Positions 8,911 to 17,544 are shown, counted from the first letter of the stretch. The stretch is DNA of 43,216 nucleotides from Clostridiales bacterium (GCA_019418305.1 DYCA01000001.1:115163-158378), one strand, 5' to 3'. Made by a program: numbers and translations. The notes: generated by a model from the sequence alone, not told the origin.

Positions 8911-10029
8911 TCACACTCCCTTCTGCACCTGTCCGGTCGGTTCGCGCGCCGTCGCCGTACGGCTGCGCAGACGCCGTATCCACGCGGGGATCTGTTCGCA
9001 AACCAAGCCGACCAATCCGCCCTTGAAGAACAGGATGGTCACGACGAAAATACCACCGATGATGTACTGCCACAGATCGACCAAACTGCCCGATGACAGA
9101 TTATACTCACAAAGATTGATAACAAACGCACCGATTACCGCGCCGATGATCGTACCGCGCCCACCGACCGCTACCCAGATTACCATGGTGATAGAGTAGG
9201 AAATCGTCATTTGCGACGGGGTGATAGAGCCGTTAAAGTTGACAAACAGCGCGCCCGCCAACGCCGCGATGATGGCCGACAGCACATAAGCGAAGGTCTT
9301 GTAGCGGCTGACCTGATAGCCGGAAAAATAGGTGCGGTTTTCGCCGTCGCGGATGGCAACGAGCAGCTTGCCGAATTTGCGGCCGGTCAGGAACCGGCAC
9401 AGCGCGTAGACAAGCGCCATCAGTATGAGCGCGCCATAGAACAGCAGAAACATCTGTGCACGGTTTTTCTCGCCGCGGATGCTGCCCAGCACGGTCTGTA
9501 TCTCCGTGATGCCGACGTTACCGTTGGTATAAGGCGACAGGGCGATAAAAATTGAATACGCTGCCCAAGTCAACGCCTGAGAAATGATGGAGAAATACAC
9601 GCCTTTGACGCGGTTTTTAAAAATGAAATAGCCGACCAGACCGGAAACCAGCGTTGGCACAAGCACCAGCATCACCAGCGCACCTGGCAGCGTCTGAAAC
9701 GGTTGCCAGATGGTCGGCAACTCAGTCAGACCACCGACATGCATAAAATCTGTGATGCCGCCGCCTGTCGCCTGCAATTTGAGGTACATCGCCATGGCAT
9801 AGCCGCCCAGTGCGAAATACAGTCCGTGGCCGAGCGACAAAATACCGGCATAGCCCCATATGAGATCCAGTCCCATGGCGACAATAGCAAACGCAATACA
9901 CTTGCCCAGAAACAGGATGGTCGAGCTGGCCGAGATCACGCCCGCCTGCAGCAGCAGCGGCATGGCTGCCAGAATCACAACAATGAGGACAAAGCTCAGG
10001 TTTGCGCCTTGCTTTTTGAATCGTTTCAT
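8911..10029 (-). CDS. urtC: Urea ABC transporter permease UrtC
   Basis: A LivM-type membrane permease of 372 residues with about eight to ten hydrophobic segments. It begins MKRFKKQG and contains GLDLIWGYAGILSLGHGLYF near residue 54, the conserved permease loop. A GGGGAGGTATATCC site precedes the ATG. It lies 15 bases after urtB and next to urtD. The C-terminus (after about residue 345) is an arginine-rich cytosolic tail. Confidence 0.94.
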   Translation of the reverse strand: MKRFKKQGANLSFVLIVVILAAMPLLLQAGVISASSTILFLGKCIAFAIVAMGLDLIWGYAGILSLGHGLYFALGGYAMAMYLKLQATGGGITDFMHVGGLTELPTIWQPFQTLPGALVMLVLVPTLVSGLVGYFIFKNRVKGVYFSIISQALTWAAYSIFIALSPYTNGNVGITEIQTVLGSIRGEKNRAQMFLLFYGALILMALVYALCRFLTGRKFGKLLVAIRDGENRTYFSGYQVSRYKTFAYVLSAIIAALAGALFVNFNGSITPSQMTISYSITMVIWVAVGGRGTIIGAVIGAFVINLCEYNLSSGSLVDLWQYIIGGIFVVTILFFKGGLVGLVCEQIPAWIRRLRSRTATAREPTGQVQKGV

Positions 10030-10044
10030 TGGATATACCTCCCC

Positions 10045-10950
10045 TCAGTCATCCAGACTGCGGCTGCGGATAGTGAACAGGCCCTGGGGGCGCTTTTGCA
10101 GGAACACAATTACCAATAGCAGCACAATCGCTTTTGCAATCGTTGCGGAGGTGTAGTTTTCTGCAAAGATGCTCGACGCGCCGATCGCGGTCGAACCGAC
10201 CACGGTTCCCAGCAGACGGCCGACACCGCCCAGAACCACGGCCATAAACGAGTTGACGATGTAGCTCTGTCCCACTGTGGCATCGATAGAACCGAGCAGC
10301 GCGATGGAGCAGCCCGCGAGTCCCGCAAGGCCCGAACCGAGCGAGAATGTCAGACAGTCCACGCGGCGGGAATTGATACCCATGCACTGCGCCATCGGGC
10401 GGTTCTGCATGACTGCGCGCACTTGCCGGCCGAAAGCCGTGCGATACATCAGCACACCGACGCCCGCCATGCACACCAGCACCAGCCCCAGAATAAACAA
10501 ACGGTTATACGAAAAGGTGCAGCCGCCAATGGTCAGACCACCGGATAAAAAAGCCGGGGCATTGACATTCACACCCTGCGCGCCGAAGATCGAACGCGCA
10601 GCCTGCTTCAAAATCAGGCTGATGCCCCACGTGGCCAGAAGCGAGTCGATCTCGCGTCCGTACAGACGGGAGACAACCACCCGCTCGAGCACCGCGCCCA
10701 GCAAAAACGTGACCGCGAACGCCAGCGGCAGCGCCGCGATGTAATACAAGTCCTGTACCCCCGCCGGTAAAAAGGCAGCGAATATCTCCTGCGTGACATA
10801 GGTCATATAGGCGCCAATCATCACGAATTCCCCGTGCGCCATGTTGATAACGCGCATCAGGCCGAAGGTGATCGCAAGGCCGAGCGAGGTCAGTAAAATG
10901 ATTGAGCCGAGACTCAGCCCGTTAAACAGCGTTGTAACAAATTCCTGCAT
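10045..10950 (-). CDS. urtB: Urea ABC transporter permease UrtB
   Basis: A LivH-type permease, 301 residues from ATG 10950, pairing with UrtC. Motifs include NGLSLGSIILLTSLGLAIT at the N-terminus, MRVINMAHGEFVMIGAYM, and a late GGVGRLLGTVVGS loop. The frame is open to 11121, but that extension has no membrane character, and a strong AAGGAGGAAACC site fixes the start at 10950. It is separated from urtA by a 127-base gap containing a large hairpin. Confidence 0.95.
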   Translation of the reverse strand: MQEFVTTLFNGLSLGSIILLTSLGLAITFGLMRVINMAHGEFVMIGAYMTYVTQEIFAAFLPAGVQDLYYIAALPLAFAVTFLLGAVLERVVVSRLYGREIDSLLATWGISLILKQAARSIFGAQGVNVNAPAFLSGGLTIGGCTFSYNRLFILGLVLVCMAGVGVLMYRTAFGRQVRAVMQNRPMAQCMGINSRRVDCLTFSLGSGLAGLAGCSIALLGSIDATVGQSYIVNSFMAVVLGGVGRLLGTVVGSTAIGASSIFAENYTSATIAKAIVLLLVIVFLQKRPQGLFTIRSRSLDD

Positions 10951-11022
10951 GGTTTCCTCCTTGTTCTGCGTGCTCGAATCCCCAAATGGCCGCACAACCG
11001 TCCGGGTTCTGCCGCCATTTCC

Positions 11023-11070
11023 GGATTCCAGCGCGGGCGGCCACCCTACCGCCCACGCTTTTTGGAATCC
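11023..11070 (-). promoter_or_regulatory. Hairpin between urtA and urtB
   Basis: The arms GGATTCCA plus GCGCGGGCGG (11023-11040) pair with CCGCCCACGC plus TGGAATCC (11049-11070), with a small internal loop. There is no T run on the minus strand, so full termination is unlikely. A hairpin at this place would stabilise the 3' end of the urtA message or partly stop transcription, giving more binding protein than permease. Confidence 0.6.
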
Positions 11071-11077
11071 TGACCGG

Positions 11078-12334
11078 TTATTCCTCCAGCGGCTGGATGC
11101 CTGCTGCAACCGCCCAGTCATAGCTGGTCAGATACGGGTCCGGATCAACCGGTCCATCGGTCGAGTAAATCTCGTAGATCAGGCCGTCCTCACCGACCTG
11201 GCCAATTCGCACCGGCTTGGCCAAATGCTGATTTTCACCGTTGATAGTCACGGTGCCTTCCGGCGCATCAAAGGAAATTTCGCCCGTGCGGATGGCTTCC
11301 AGCACGCTGTCTACGTCAAAGCTGCCCGCCTTCTCGCAAGCTGCTTTCCATAGATAAACCGCGTCATATGCCGCCTCGGCCGGGTCGCTGGTCACGCGAT
11401 CCTCACCAAACATGGCCTTGTAGGCTTCTACAAACTTCTTGTTTTCCTCGGTATCGGTCGTCTGATAGTAGTTCCACGAAACCATGTGGCCCTTCAGAAT
11501 GTCCGCGCCGATGGTCGCGACCTCTTCCTCCGCGATGGAGAAGGACATAGTCGGATAGGTTTCTGCGGTATAGTTTTTCTCGCTCATCTGCTTGAAGAAG
11601 GACACGTTACCTGTGCCGTTAAGGGTATTGATGATGATATCCGGCTTGGCAGCCTCGATCTTTGCAATGATGGCGGCGAAGTCGGTCTGATCCATATCGG
11701 CATATTCCTCACCGACGACCTTGGCGCCTGCGGCTTCCACCTGCGCGGTAATAATCATGTTCGCTGTGCGCGGAAATACATAGTCCGAGCCAAGCAGGAA
11801 GAAGTTTTTATAACCCTGATCCAGCAAATACTCGATTGCGGGCACGATCTGCTGATTGGGCGCAGCGCCTGTGTACACAATATTCGGGGAGGATTCCATG
11901 CCTTCATACTGCACCGGATACCACAAAAGCGCGTTGTAATCCTCCACAATCGGCTTTACCGCCTTGCGGGAAGAAGATGTCCAGCAGCCGAAGATAGTGC
12001 TTACACCATCGCTGTCGATCAGCTTTTCCGCCTTGGTAGCAAACGTGGATGGCTCGGAAGCGCCGTCCTCCTCAATGTACTCGATCTGCGCACCGTTGAC
12101 ACCGCCCGCGTCATTGATCTCACTGATGGCGAGCAGCTCGGCGTCGCGCACCGAGGTCTCGGAAATTGCCATTGAGCCGGTCAGGGAGTGCAGCAAACCG
12201 ACGGTCACGGTATCTCCGCCCTCTGCCGCGGACGAATCGGACGAAGCGGGCGATCCGCCGCAGGCGGTCAGTCCGGCGAGCAGCGCGGCGGCAGCAGCCG
12301 CAGCGGTAAGTCTACGAATCAGGGAATATCTCAT
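11078..12334 (-). CDS. urtA: Urea ABC transporter substrate-binding lipoprotein UrtA
   Basis: The extracellular receptor that captures urea and hands it to UrtBC. The product has 418 residues from ATG 12334 (AAAGGAGAA site). A basic N-terminus, an alanine-rich hydrophobic core and the lipobox LTAC with Cys25 mark it as a lipoprotein; a serine-rich linker follows. The mature part has family motifs [41 protein letters not shown] and [11 protein letters not shown]. The frame is open far upstream, but that part would cross a terminator and has no signal peptide. Confidence 0.96.
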   Translation of the reverse strand: MRYSLIRRLTAAAAAAALLAGLTACGGSPASSDSSAAEGGDTVTVGLLHSLTGSMAISETSVRDAELLAISEINDAGGVNGAQIEYIEEDGASEPSTFATKAEKLIDSDGVSTIFGCWTSSSRKAVKPIVEDYNALLWYPVQYEGMESSPNIVYTGAAPNQQIVPAIEYLLDQGYKNFFLLGSDYVFPRTANMIITAQVEAAGAKVVGEEYADMDQTDFAAIIAKIEAAKPDIIINTLNGTGNVSFFKQMSEKNYTAETYPTMSFSIAEEEVATIGADILKGHMVSWNYYQTTDTEENKKFVEAYKAMFGEDRVTSDPAEAAYDAVYLWKAACEKAGSFDVDSVLEAIRTGEISFDAPEGTVTINGENQHLAKPVRIGQVGEDGLIYEIYSTDGPVDPDPYLTSYDWAVAAGIQPLEE

Positions 12335-12363
12335 AGCTTGGTTCTCCTTTTCACAGTGGCAAT

Positions 12364-12404
12364 AAAAAAAGCCGATCCGCACAGCCCTCTGCTGTGTTGG
12401 ATCG
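12364..12404 (-). terminator. Terminator or attenuator just upstream of urtA
   Basis: The arms 12373-12385 and 12391-12404 form a 13-base-pair stem with one bulge and a five-base loop; on the minus strand it is followed by seven T. It lies 31 bases after the stop of the kinase-like gene and 30 bases before the urtA ATG. That leaves no room for a separate urtA promoter after it, so it may act as an attenuator as well as a terminator. Confidence 0.75.
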
Positions 12405-12435
12405 ACCCCATTGCCGAATCGTTCTGGGTTTGTGT

Positions 12436-13077
12436 TTAGTACAGGACATCGTCCCCCAATTTGATGCGGGCAGCCTGTATGATCAGGCGGGCAGCATCCG
12501 CATAAGACAGCCGTCCGGTGTTCACCGTCAGGTCGTACAGCGTGGGATTGGTCCAATCCTCCCCCCGCGTATAGTAACGGTAATAGTCCGCCCGATACTG
12601 GTCGGTTTTGGAGATCAGACGATGTGCTTGCGCCTCTGTGACGCCCAACTTGTTCATCACCGTATCCACGCACACGCCGCGCGGTGCTTCCACATAGGCA
12701 CTAAGCACATTGTGACGGTCACGGAGCAGGTAGTTGGCGCATTTGCCAACGATGATACAAGATCGCACACGCGCCAGTTCCTGAATGATCCACGCCTGAA
12801 TATTGAACAGGTTGTCATCTGAGACGAATTTACGATCATTCGGTCCGTAAGTTCGGTCGATATCGGGCGCTTTCTGCAGCGCGCGCAGCAGTTTGGGACG
12901 CCGCAGGCGTTCATCCACCTGTACGAACTTTTCCTGACTGATGCCGCTGCATTCAGAGGCCATCGCCGGAATTTGGCTTTCATAGCAAGGGATGCCAAGC
13001 TGTGCTGAAACCAGCTCACCGATCTGTTTGCCGCCCGAGCCATAGCCACGCGCGATCGTGATGACATAGTTTTCCAC
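12436..13077 (-). CDS. Cytidylate-kinase-like family protein
   Basis: A 213-residue P-loop protein of the cytidylate kinase-like family (Cytidylate_kin2), whose substrate is generally unknown. It starts [20 protein letters not shown], where GYGSGGK replaces the usual kinase P-loop; later [11 protein letters not shown] and an R-rich segment resemble the lid of nucleoside monophosphate kinases. The frame opens at 13146, but a GTG at 13077 has an AAAGGGTGG site and gives the typical N-terminus. It sits between the response regulator and the urt operon; a role in urea metabolism is not known. Confidence 0.8.
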   Translation of the reverse strand: MENYVITIARGYGSGGKQIGELVSAQLGIPCYESQIPAMASECSGISQEKFVQVDERLRRPKLLRALQKAPDIDRTYGPNDRKFVSDDNLFNIQAWIIQELARVRSCIIVGKCANYLLRDRHNVLSAYVEAPRGVCVDTVMNKLGVTEAQAHRLISKTDQYRADYYRYYTRGEDWTNPTLYDLTVNTGRLSYADAARLIIQAARIKLGDDVLY

Positions 13078-13175
13078 GTTTTCACCACCCTTTCTGTTGT
13101 TCCGTTTTCTGCTTTCATTATAGTCCCAAAGCAAACCGGAGAACACCGAAAAAAGCAGCGGTTATCCATGAAAAA

Positions 13176-13940
13176 TCAGCGATTTGCGGCACGGTATTGG
13201 CTGGGCGTCTGTCCGGTCAACGACTTGAAGATGCGCGCAAAATAGTCGGGTGAAGCAAAACCAAGCTGCTCACTGATCTCGCCGGCCAGGCAGGTGCTGT
13301 CCTGCAGCAGGCACTTGGCGTTCTCAACGCGCACATAGTTGTATAGCGTACCGAATGTCATGCCGGTGTGTGCTTTGCAGGTCTTTCCGAAGTAGTCTTT
13401 GCTCAGGCCCAAATGCGCGGCTGCCTGTTCCATCGTGACTACCTCGTTGAGATGCGCGGCGAGAAAGGCGACCAGTGTATGCGTGAAGCTGTCCTCCCCG
13501 ATGTCAACACCTGCGTGACTGAACGCCTCGCGCACCAGCGCGAAGTGACGGTCCTCTGTCCCGCGCGAGGAAAGATATGCCGCCGCGCGGGACAACACGG
13601 CGTCTAGCGCGCTTTCCTGAAAGGGTTTTACGATATAATCGAACGCGCCGAGCACCAGTCCCTCACGCGCGTACTCAAACTCCCCATAAGAGCTGATTAA
13701 GATAACCGGCGTTTGGTTCTCACGCTGCCGCAGCACACGCAGCAACTCCAGCCCATCGATAAACGGCATACGAATATCGGTCACAATCAGATCGAAGCAC
13801 TCTTCCGCAAGCTTTTCCAGCGCCTCCTTGCCGTTTGCAGCTTCGGCCGCTAAGCAGAAGCCCTGCGTCTGCCATGCGTGCATACGTGCGTACATGTACC
13901 GCAGCGCCGCGTCATCCTCAACCAACAGAATCCGATACAT
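13176..13940 (-). CDS. Response regulator with AraC-type DNA-binding domain
   Basis: A transcription regulator of 254 residues. Residues 1-120 form a receiver domain (ILLVEDD, phospho-acceptor Asp55 in LIVTDIRMP, KP in VKPFQ). The last 100 residues hold two helix-turn-helix units of AraC/XylS type (MEQAAAHLGLSKDYFGKTCK and LGFASPDYFARIFKSLTGQT). The start at 13940 follows an AAGGGGG site inside the end of the kinase gene, overlapping it by 23 bases, so the two form a cognate pair. Regulation of the downstream urt operon is likely from position, not proven. Confidence 0.92.
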   Translation of the reverse strand: MYRILLVEDDAALRYMYARMHAWQTQGFCLAAEAANGKEALEKLAEECFDLIVTDIRMPFIDGLELLRVLRQRENQTPVILISSYGEFEYAREGLVLGAFDYIVKPFQESALDAVLSRAAAYLSSRGTEDRHFALVREAFSHAGVDIGEDSFTHTLVAFLAAHLNEVVTMEQAAAHLGLSKDYFGKTCKAHTGMTFGTLYNYVRVENAKCLLQDSTCLAGEISEQLGFASPDYFARIFKSLTGQTPSQYRAANR

Positions 13941-16602
13941 TTCCGTTGCCCCCTTTTTCATCGGCGGACAGTGCCGCTGCTTGCTCAAAATCATACCGTT
14001 CGATTGCCGCTACCAGCCGGACAAATCGCTCGTGCGGCAGCGCCGCGCGTAGCGTTTCCCGATGGGCTTCAAACCAGTCTGCCGCCGCAAGGTCATAATC
14101 CATGCACAAATCATGCAGGCGGCAAAGCGCCTGCTCCGGACTGGCTGCACCTTCCTTGCGTACGTCCGGAGCAGCATACCGGCGCAACTCCTCAACTGTG
14201 CGATCAAACAGATCGATAAAGCGGTCCAGCGAGTCCATACTACCGTGATGCAGCTCATCCAGCAGCGCGCGGCTAACCTCCATGAGAGGATCGCAGCACA
14301 GGTTGCCCGCCAGGCCAACCAGATCATGCAAAATGGCGCGCGCGTTAGCCGGATGCCCGTCGCGCAGATGGATGCACACATACTCCGCTTCTTTACCGTG
14401 TACCCGCACAAAGCGCGCGCACAGCGCTTTCAGCTGCGCTTGATCGCCGCCCAAGGTGCGCAACGCCTGCTCCCAATGGAACAGGCTGCCGCCCGGTGCA
14501 GCCAACACTTCCGGTGCTTCTACCGCCAGCCGGAAATAGCGTTGCAACAATCCTTGCAGTGCTTCAGGACGCAGCGGTTTGGTCACATAGTCATTCATAC
14601 CCGCAGCAAGTGCCTTCTCACGCACATCATCGACCGCATCTGCCGTCAGCGCCAGCAACGGCACAGTGCGATAGGCTTCGTTGCCGCGGATAGTACGCGC
14701 CAGCTCATAGCCATCCATATCCGGCATACGGATGTCGAGCAGTACGATGTCGTACCGCTGCGCATTTGTTTTTTGGAGCGCTTCCCACCCGCTCGCGGCG
14801 GTATCGACATGCAGACCAAAACTCTCCAACAGTTCCCGTTCCATGGTCAGGTTGATTTCGTTATCATCAACCAGCAGCACGGTCTTGCCCGTTGGCATGG
14901 CGCGCGCGTGCATCCATTGCTGCGTGCACTCCTGCGCCTCGGCCGCGCGGAAATCCATGCGGAAAGAAAATTCCGCGCCATGTCCCGGTTCGCTTTCCAG
15001 TTCGAGTGCATATGCGCCGTCGCTGGCCGCTTGCACAATGCGGCGCGCGATGCCTAGCCCCAATCCAGTGCCGCCATACCGGCGCGAAGTTCCTGCGTTC
15101 GCTTGCTCAAACGGTTCAAAAATGCGCGACTGATCCTCCGGCTTAACACCAATGCCCGTATCTGTCACCGCAAACCGCAGCGTACAGCCATTTTCGTCTT
15201 GCCGCTCGCATTGCGCAGACAATGTAACGCCTCCGTGCTCGGTAAATTTAACTGCATTGCCCGCCAGATTGATCAGCACTTGCCGCAGCCGCATCGGATC
15301 GCCGCACACCTGCTCCGGCAAATTATCCGCCTGCAAGCGGAAATACAGGCCCTTTTGCGTCGCACTGTTTTCCAACATATCCCGCACCTCGCGCAGCAGC
15401 TCTGCCGGTGAAAACACGGTCTGCTCAAATGTCACCGCGCCCGCCTCGATCTTGGAAAAATCCAGAATGTTGCTGATAAGTCCCAGCAAGGTATCCGCTG
15501 CCGCGTGCATACTATGGCAGTATCGGCGCTGCTGATCGTCGATTGGCGTTTGCTCCAGCAAGTAGAGATACCCTGTCACTGTGCCCAGCGGCGTGCGCAA
15601 CTCGTGACTCATCTGCGCGAGAAACTCGCTTTTGGCCCGGCTGGCCTTATCCGCTTCGTCCCGTGCCTGCCGCATCACGGTCTCGGCCTGACGGCGGTTT
15701 TCCAGCTCCCGCTCGAGCGTGGCACGCAGGCGGTTGAACATTCTGCCAAAGCGATACGGTTCGGCCGCACCGCAGGGCGTAACGCGCACCAGCATGCCGT
15801 CCCGCGGCGTATCCGACAGTGCGACAGTGTAGTTGGTCAGCGGCAGAATATACAATCGCGTAAGCAGCCAAAGCAGTCCGGCAATCAGCAGCAGGGAAAA
15901 GGCCAGACAGCCGATTTGCAGCCGCGATGCCGCGATCCGTCCCCCGGTCGCCAGCGCGCCTTCGCGCGCCAGCCGCTCGGCTGTGCGCTGCTGGAACTGT
16001 GTGATCGGTGTCATGATCTCGCTTTTGGCCCGCTCATACGCCGCATCATATAGGAGGCTGCGTGCGGTTTTCTGAAAGTCTGCATCTGCTGTATCCGACG
16101 GTTTGAGCGGGAATGCCTGCACCCGTTCCAAATAGGCGCGCACCGTTTCGTCCGCGTCTGCGGGCTGTCTCTGCGCAAGCAGCACCAGCTTCATTGCACG
16201 GGTCTCCGTATCGATTAGCAAATCCGAGTTGCGCTTGGCCTGCGCGAGCAGCTCGGATTCCTCCTCCGGCAGCGCAAATCCCTCCAGCGTGTGGATGACC
16301 GTATCCCGCCGCCGTGCGACACAGACCTCATCCCAATAGTTTTTCAGATGCTCAATCTCACCCGTAATCGCATATTTGCGCACTTCGTCTGTCAGATAAT
16401 CCGATGCATCGGCAAGCTCCTGTCCTAGTGCCGCCAGCGCCGCGCGTTCATCCTTAGCTTGCGCCTCCCTCTGCACACAATCATTCATATACCGGTTGCT
16501 GCCCAGAATGACGCACAGCACCACCAGAAACGACAAAAAGGAGAACGCCAGAATGCCCCGGCTGTTCCAGCGGCGCACCGTGAGCCAAGCAGGCTTTCGC
16601 AT
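13918..16602 (-). CDS. Membrane hybrid sensor kinase with receiver and HPt domains
   Basis: A large (894-residue) phosphorelay kinase. A membrane segment spans about residues 15-37, then a helical extracytoplasmic sensor region, then a second membrane segment near 240-265 and a HAMP-like stretch. The kinase core has His333 in MSHELRTPLG and an ATPase with DTGIGV and GTGLGLGIA. A receiver follows with Asp623 in LLDIRMPDMDG, and an HPt domain with His759 in LHDLVGLAGN (the common lysine after the histidine is replaced by valine). It starts at ATG 16602 behind AGGAGGG, with its own promoter and a striking leader hairpin. The signal is unknown. Confidence 0.92.
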   Translation of the reverse strand: MRKPAWLTVRRWNSRGILAFSFLSFLVVLCVILGSNRYMNDCVQREAQAKDERAALAALGQELADASDYLTDEVRKYAITGEIEHLKNYWDEVCVARRRDTVIHTLEGFALPEEESELLAQAKRNSDLLIDTETRAMKLVLLAQRQPADADETVRAYLERVQAFPLKPSDTADADFQKTARSLLYDAAYERAKSEIMTPITQFQQRTAERLAREGALATGGRIAASRLQIGCLAFSLLLIAGLLWLLTRLYILPLTNYTVALSDTPRDGMLVRVTPCGAAEPYRFGRMFNRLRATLERELENRRQAETVMRQARDEADKASRAKSEFLAQMSHELRTPLGTVTGYLYLLEQTPIDDQQRRYCHSMHAAADTLLGLISNILDFSKIEAGAVTFEQTVFSPAELLREVRDMLENSATQKGLYFRLQADNLPEQVCGDPMRLRQVLINLAGNAVKFTEHGGVTLSAQCERQDENGCTLRFAVTDTGIGVKPEDQSRIFEPFEQANAGTSRRYGGTGLGLGIARRIVQAASDGAYALELESEPGHGAEFSFRMDFRAAEAQECTQQWMHARAMPTGKTVLLVDDNEINLTMERELLESFGLHVDTAASGWEALQKTNAQRYDIVLLDIRMPDMDGYELARTIRGNEAYRTVPLLALTADAVDDVREKALAAGMNDYVTKPLRPEALQGLLQRYFRLAVEAPEVLAAPGGSLFHWEQALRTLGGDQAQLKALCARFVRVHGKEAEYVCIHLRDGHPANARAILHDLVGLAGNLCCDPLMEVSRALLDELHHGSMDSLDRFIDLFDRTVEELRRYAAPDVRKEGAASPEQALCRLHDLCMDYDLAAADWFEAHRETLRAALPHERFVRLVAAIERYDFEQAAALSADEKGGNGNVSDSVG

Positions 16603-16627
16603 GGTCTTCCCTCCTGTTCCTGCAGAA

Positions 16628-16668
16628 CAAAAGGCGAGGATGCTTTTGAAAAGCATCCTCGCCTTTTG
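16628..16668 (-). promoter_or_regulatory. Perfect 20-base inverted repeat in the sensor-kinase leader
   Basis: The arms 16628-16647 and 16649-16668 are exact reverse complements with one base between them. The element lies between the predicted -10 box (16684-16689) and the ATG (16602). On the minus strand the stem ends in CCTTTTG and is followed by TTCTGC, so it could act as a leader terminator/attenuator. It could also be a bidirectional terminator isolating this gene from the tRNA locus. Confidence 0.7.
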
Positions 16669-16683
16669 CTACAACTATTTCAT

Positions 16684-16712
16684 ACCATACCACATAGATG
16701 ACCAAAAGTCAA
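16684..16712 (-). promoter_or_regulatory. Promoter of the hybrid sensor kinase
   Basis: On the minus strand TTGACT (16707-16712) is followed after 17 bases by TATGGT (16684-16689). This is the best sigma-A-like match upstream of the 16602 start, and the leader would be about 75 bases and include the 20-base inverted repeat. Confidence 0.6.
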
Positions 16713-16790
16713 TGTTCCTTCGAATATACAGTATTTTTCCCGTAATGAACATCATAGTTATTTCTTTCAAAATAAAAATCTGTGAAAAAG

Positions 16791-16836
16791 TACCATAAAA
16801 GCCGCCTGTTCTTACGAACAAGCGGCTTTTATGGTA
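16791..16836 (-). terminator. Terminator downstream of the tRNA-Arg 3' fragment
   Basis: The arms 16791-16811 and 16816-16836 pair over 21 bases with a single G-T wobble and a four-base loop; on the minus strand CTTTTTC follows. The right arm includes the CCA end of the tRNA fragment (16832-16834). It is placed as the normal terminator of a tRNA-Arg transcript. Confidence 0.75.
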
Positions 16837-16876
16837 CGCCCGATGCGATTCGAACGCACGGCCTTTGGAGTCGGAG
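16832..16876 (-). other. 3' half of a tRNA-Arg(CCG) gene, probable integration site
   Basis: On the minus strand these 45 bases match positions 32-76 of a tRNA: anticodon loop CTCCGAC (anticodon CCG, arginine), 3' anticodon stem TCCAA, variable loop AGGCC, T stem-loop GTGCG-TTCGAAT-CGCAT, acceptor strand CGGGCGT, A and encoded CCA. The sequence beyond 16876 does not form the 5' half. Such 3' fragments are left at the far end of elements that integrate into tRNA genes. By orientation the element lies to the right, with the intact tRNA at its other end, outside or beyond this window. Confidence 0.85.
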
Positions 16877-16878
16877 GG

Positions 16879-17013
16879 GTTTGTCGCGACTGTATACCCG
16901 CTGATTACTGCTTCGAAAGTGCAGTTTATGACCGTTTTTCCGCGTTATATCACCTGTTTTTCAGGAGGACCAGTCGCCAAAAACAGGCTGCGGACGCCAA
17001 AAATGGACGCCAA
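16879..17013. repeat. Right copy of the 136-base direct repeat
   Basis: It aligns with positions 1-136 in the same orientation. It starts two bases after the tRNA-Arg fragment, so it is the first DNA of the putative integrated element. Both copies keep CGGACGCCAAA and GGACGCCAA in tandem near the right end. Together with 17014-17044 it forms a gene-free gap before the Imm70 gene. Confidence 0.85.
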
Positions 17014-17044
17014 GCCAGCACATCGCGACGCGGCTTCTCCGGCC

Positions 17045-17461
17045 CTATAACGCCTGAATGCGCAGCGGAACCTGAAGCTGCTGCGCCTTGGTCAGAGCGT
17101 TATGAAACACGTCAAGGAAATCCTCACCGCTGCTGGTTACAAAGTAATTGCTAAGGTCTGTGATCGATTCGCTGATCTGATCGCCCCATGGCGGCATCAG
17201 CGAACGATCCTCGATATCCCAGATCACCTGATTGGGCGCAAACCGGGCAAGGCCCTTCTCTATCTGCGCCAGCTCTTCTGCCGCCTGCCGCAAATGTTCC
17301 GCAGACAATTCACCCTGATATAACTCCTGCATGATGTAGGGATATTTGCTGCCCCATTGTCCGTTCTCCAGCCGTCCACATACAGTCGAGAAAAACGCAT
17401 GGAGAAAATCACCGCCGCCGATCGTGTACAAATACCGCTTCACCGTAAATCCTACTGCCAT
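17045..17461 (-). CDS. Imm70-family immunity protein
   Basis: A 138-residue protein that I recognise as the Imm70 family of polymorphic-toxin immunity proteins from the opening MAVGFTVKRYLYTIG, DFLHAFFSTV, WGSKYPYIMQELYQG, IWDIEDRSLMPPWGD and TDLSNYFVTS. Such proteins neutralise a cognate toxin, usually encoded next door. Here no toxin gene is nearby, so it is an orphan. The ATG at 17461 follows an AGGAGG site; the longer frame from 17518 begins inside the promoter. It is the first gene inside the putative island. Confidence 0.75.
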   Translation of the reverse strand: MAVGFTVKRYLYTIGGGDFLHAFFSTVCGRLENGQWGSKYPYIMQELYQGELSAEHLRQAAEELAQIEKGLARFAPNQVIWDIEDRSLMPPWGDQISESITDLSNYFVTSSGEDFLDVFHNALTKAQQLQVPLRIQAL

Positions 17462-17516
17462 ACTGCACCTCCTATTGCGCTTAAGAAATTCAAAACGCAG
17501 CACGCCAACTGCGTTC

Positions 17517-17544
17517 ATTTTATCACAATATACAGCGCTGTCAA
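17517..17544 (-). promoter_or_regulatory. Promoter of the Imm70 gene
   Basis: On the minus strand a perfect -35 TTGACA (17539-17544) is followed after 16 bases by TAAAAT (17517-17522), about 55 bases before the ATG. The gap 17462-17749 otherwise separates two divergent genes; in it I see only weak plus-strand promoter candidates and a small frame at 17551-17772 that I do not accept. Confidence 0.65.

Noticed and set aside
16832..16950. A complete tRNA-Arg gene
   Set aside because: Only positions 32-76 of the tRNA fit; upstream bases cannot form the D arm or the 5' acceptor strand.
16831..17154. Plus-strand frame across the tRNA fragment and repeat
   Set aside because: It begins inside the tRNA and terminator and covers repeat DNA; its protein has no structure or homologous pattern I recognise.
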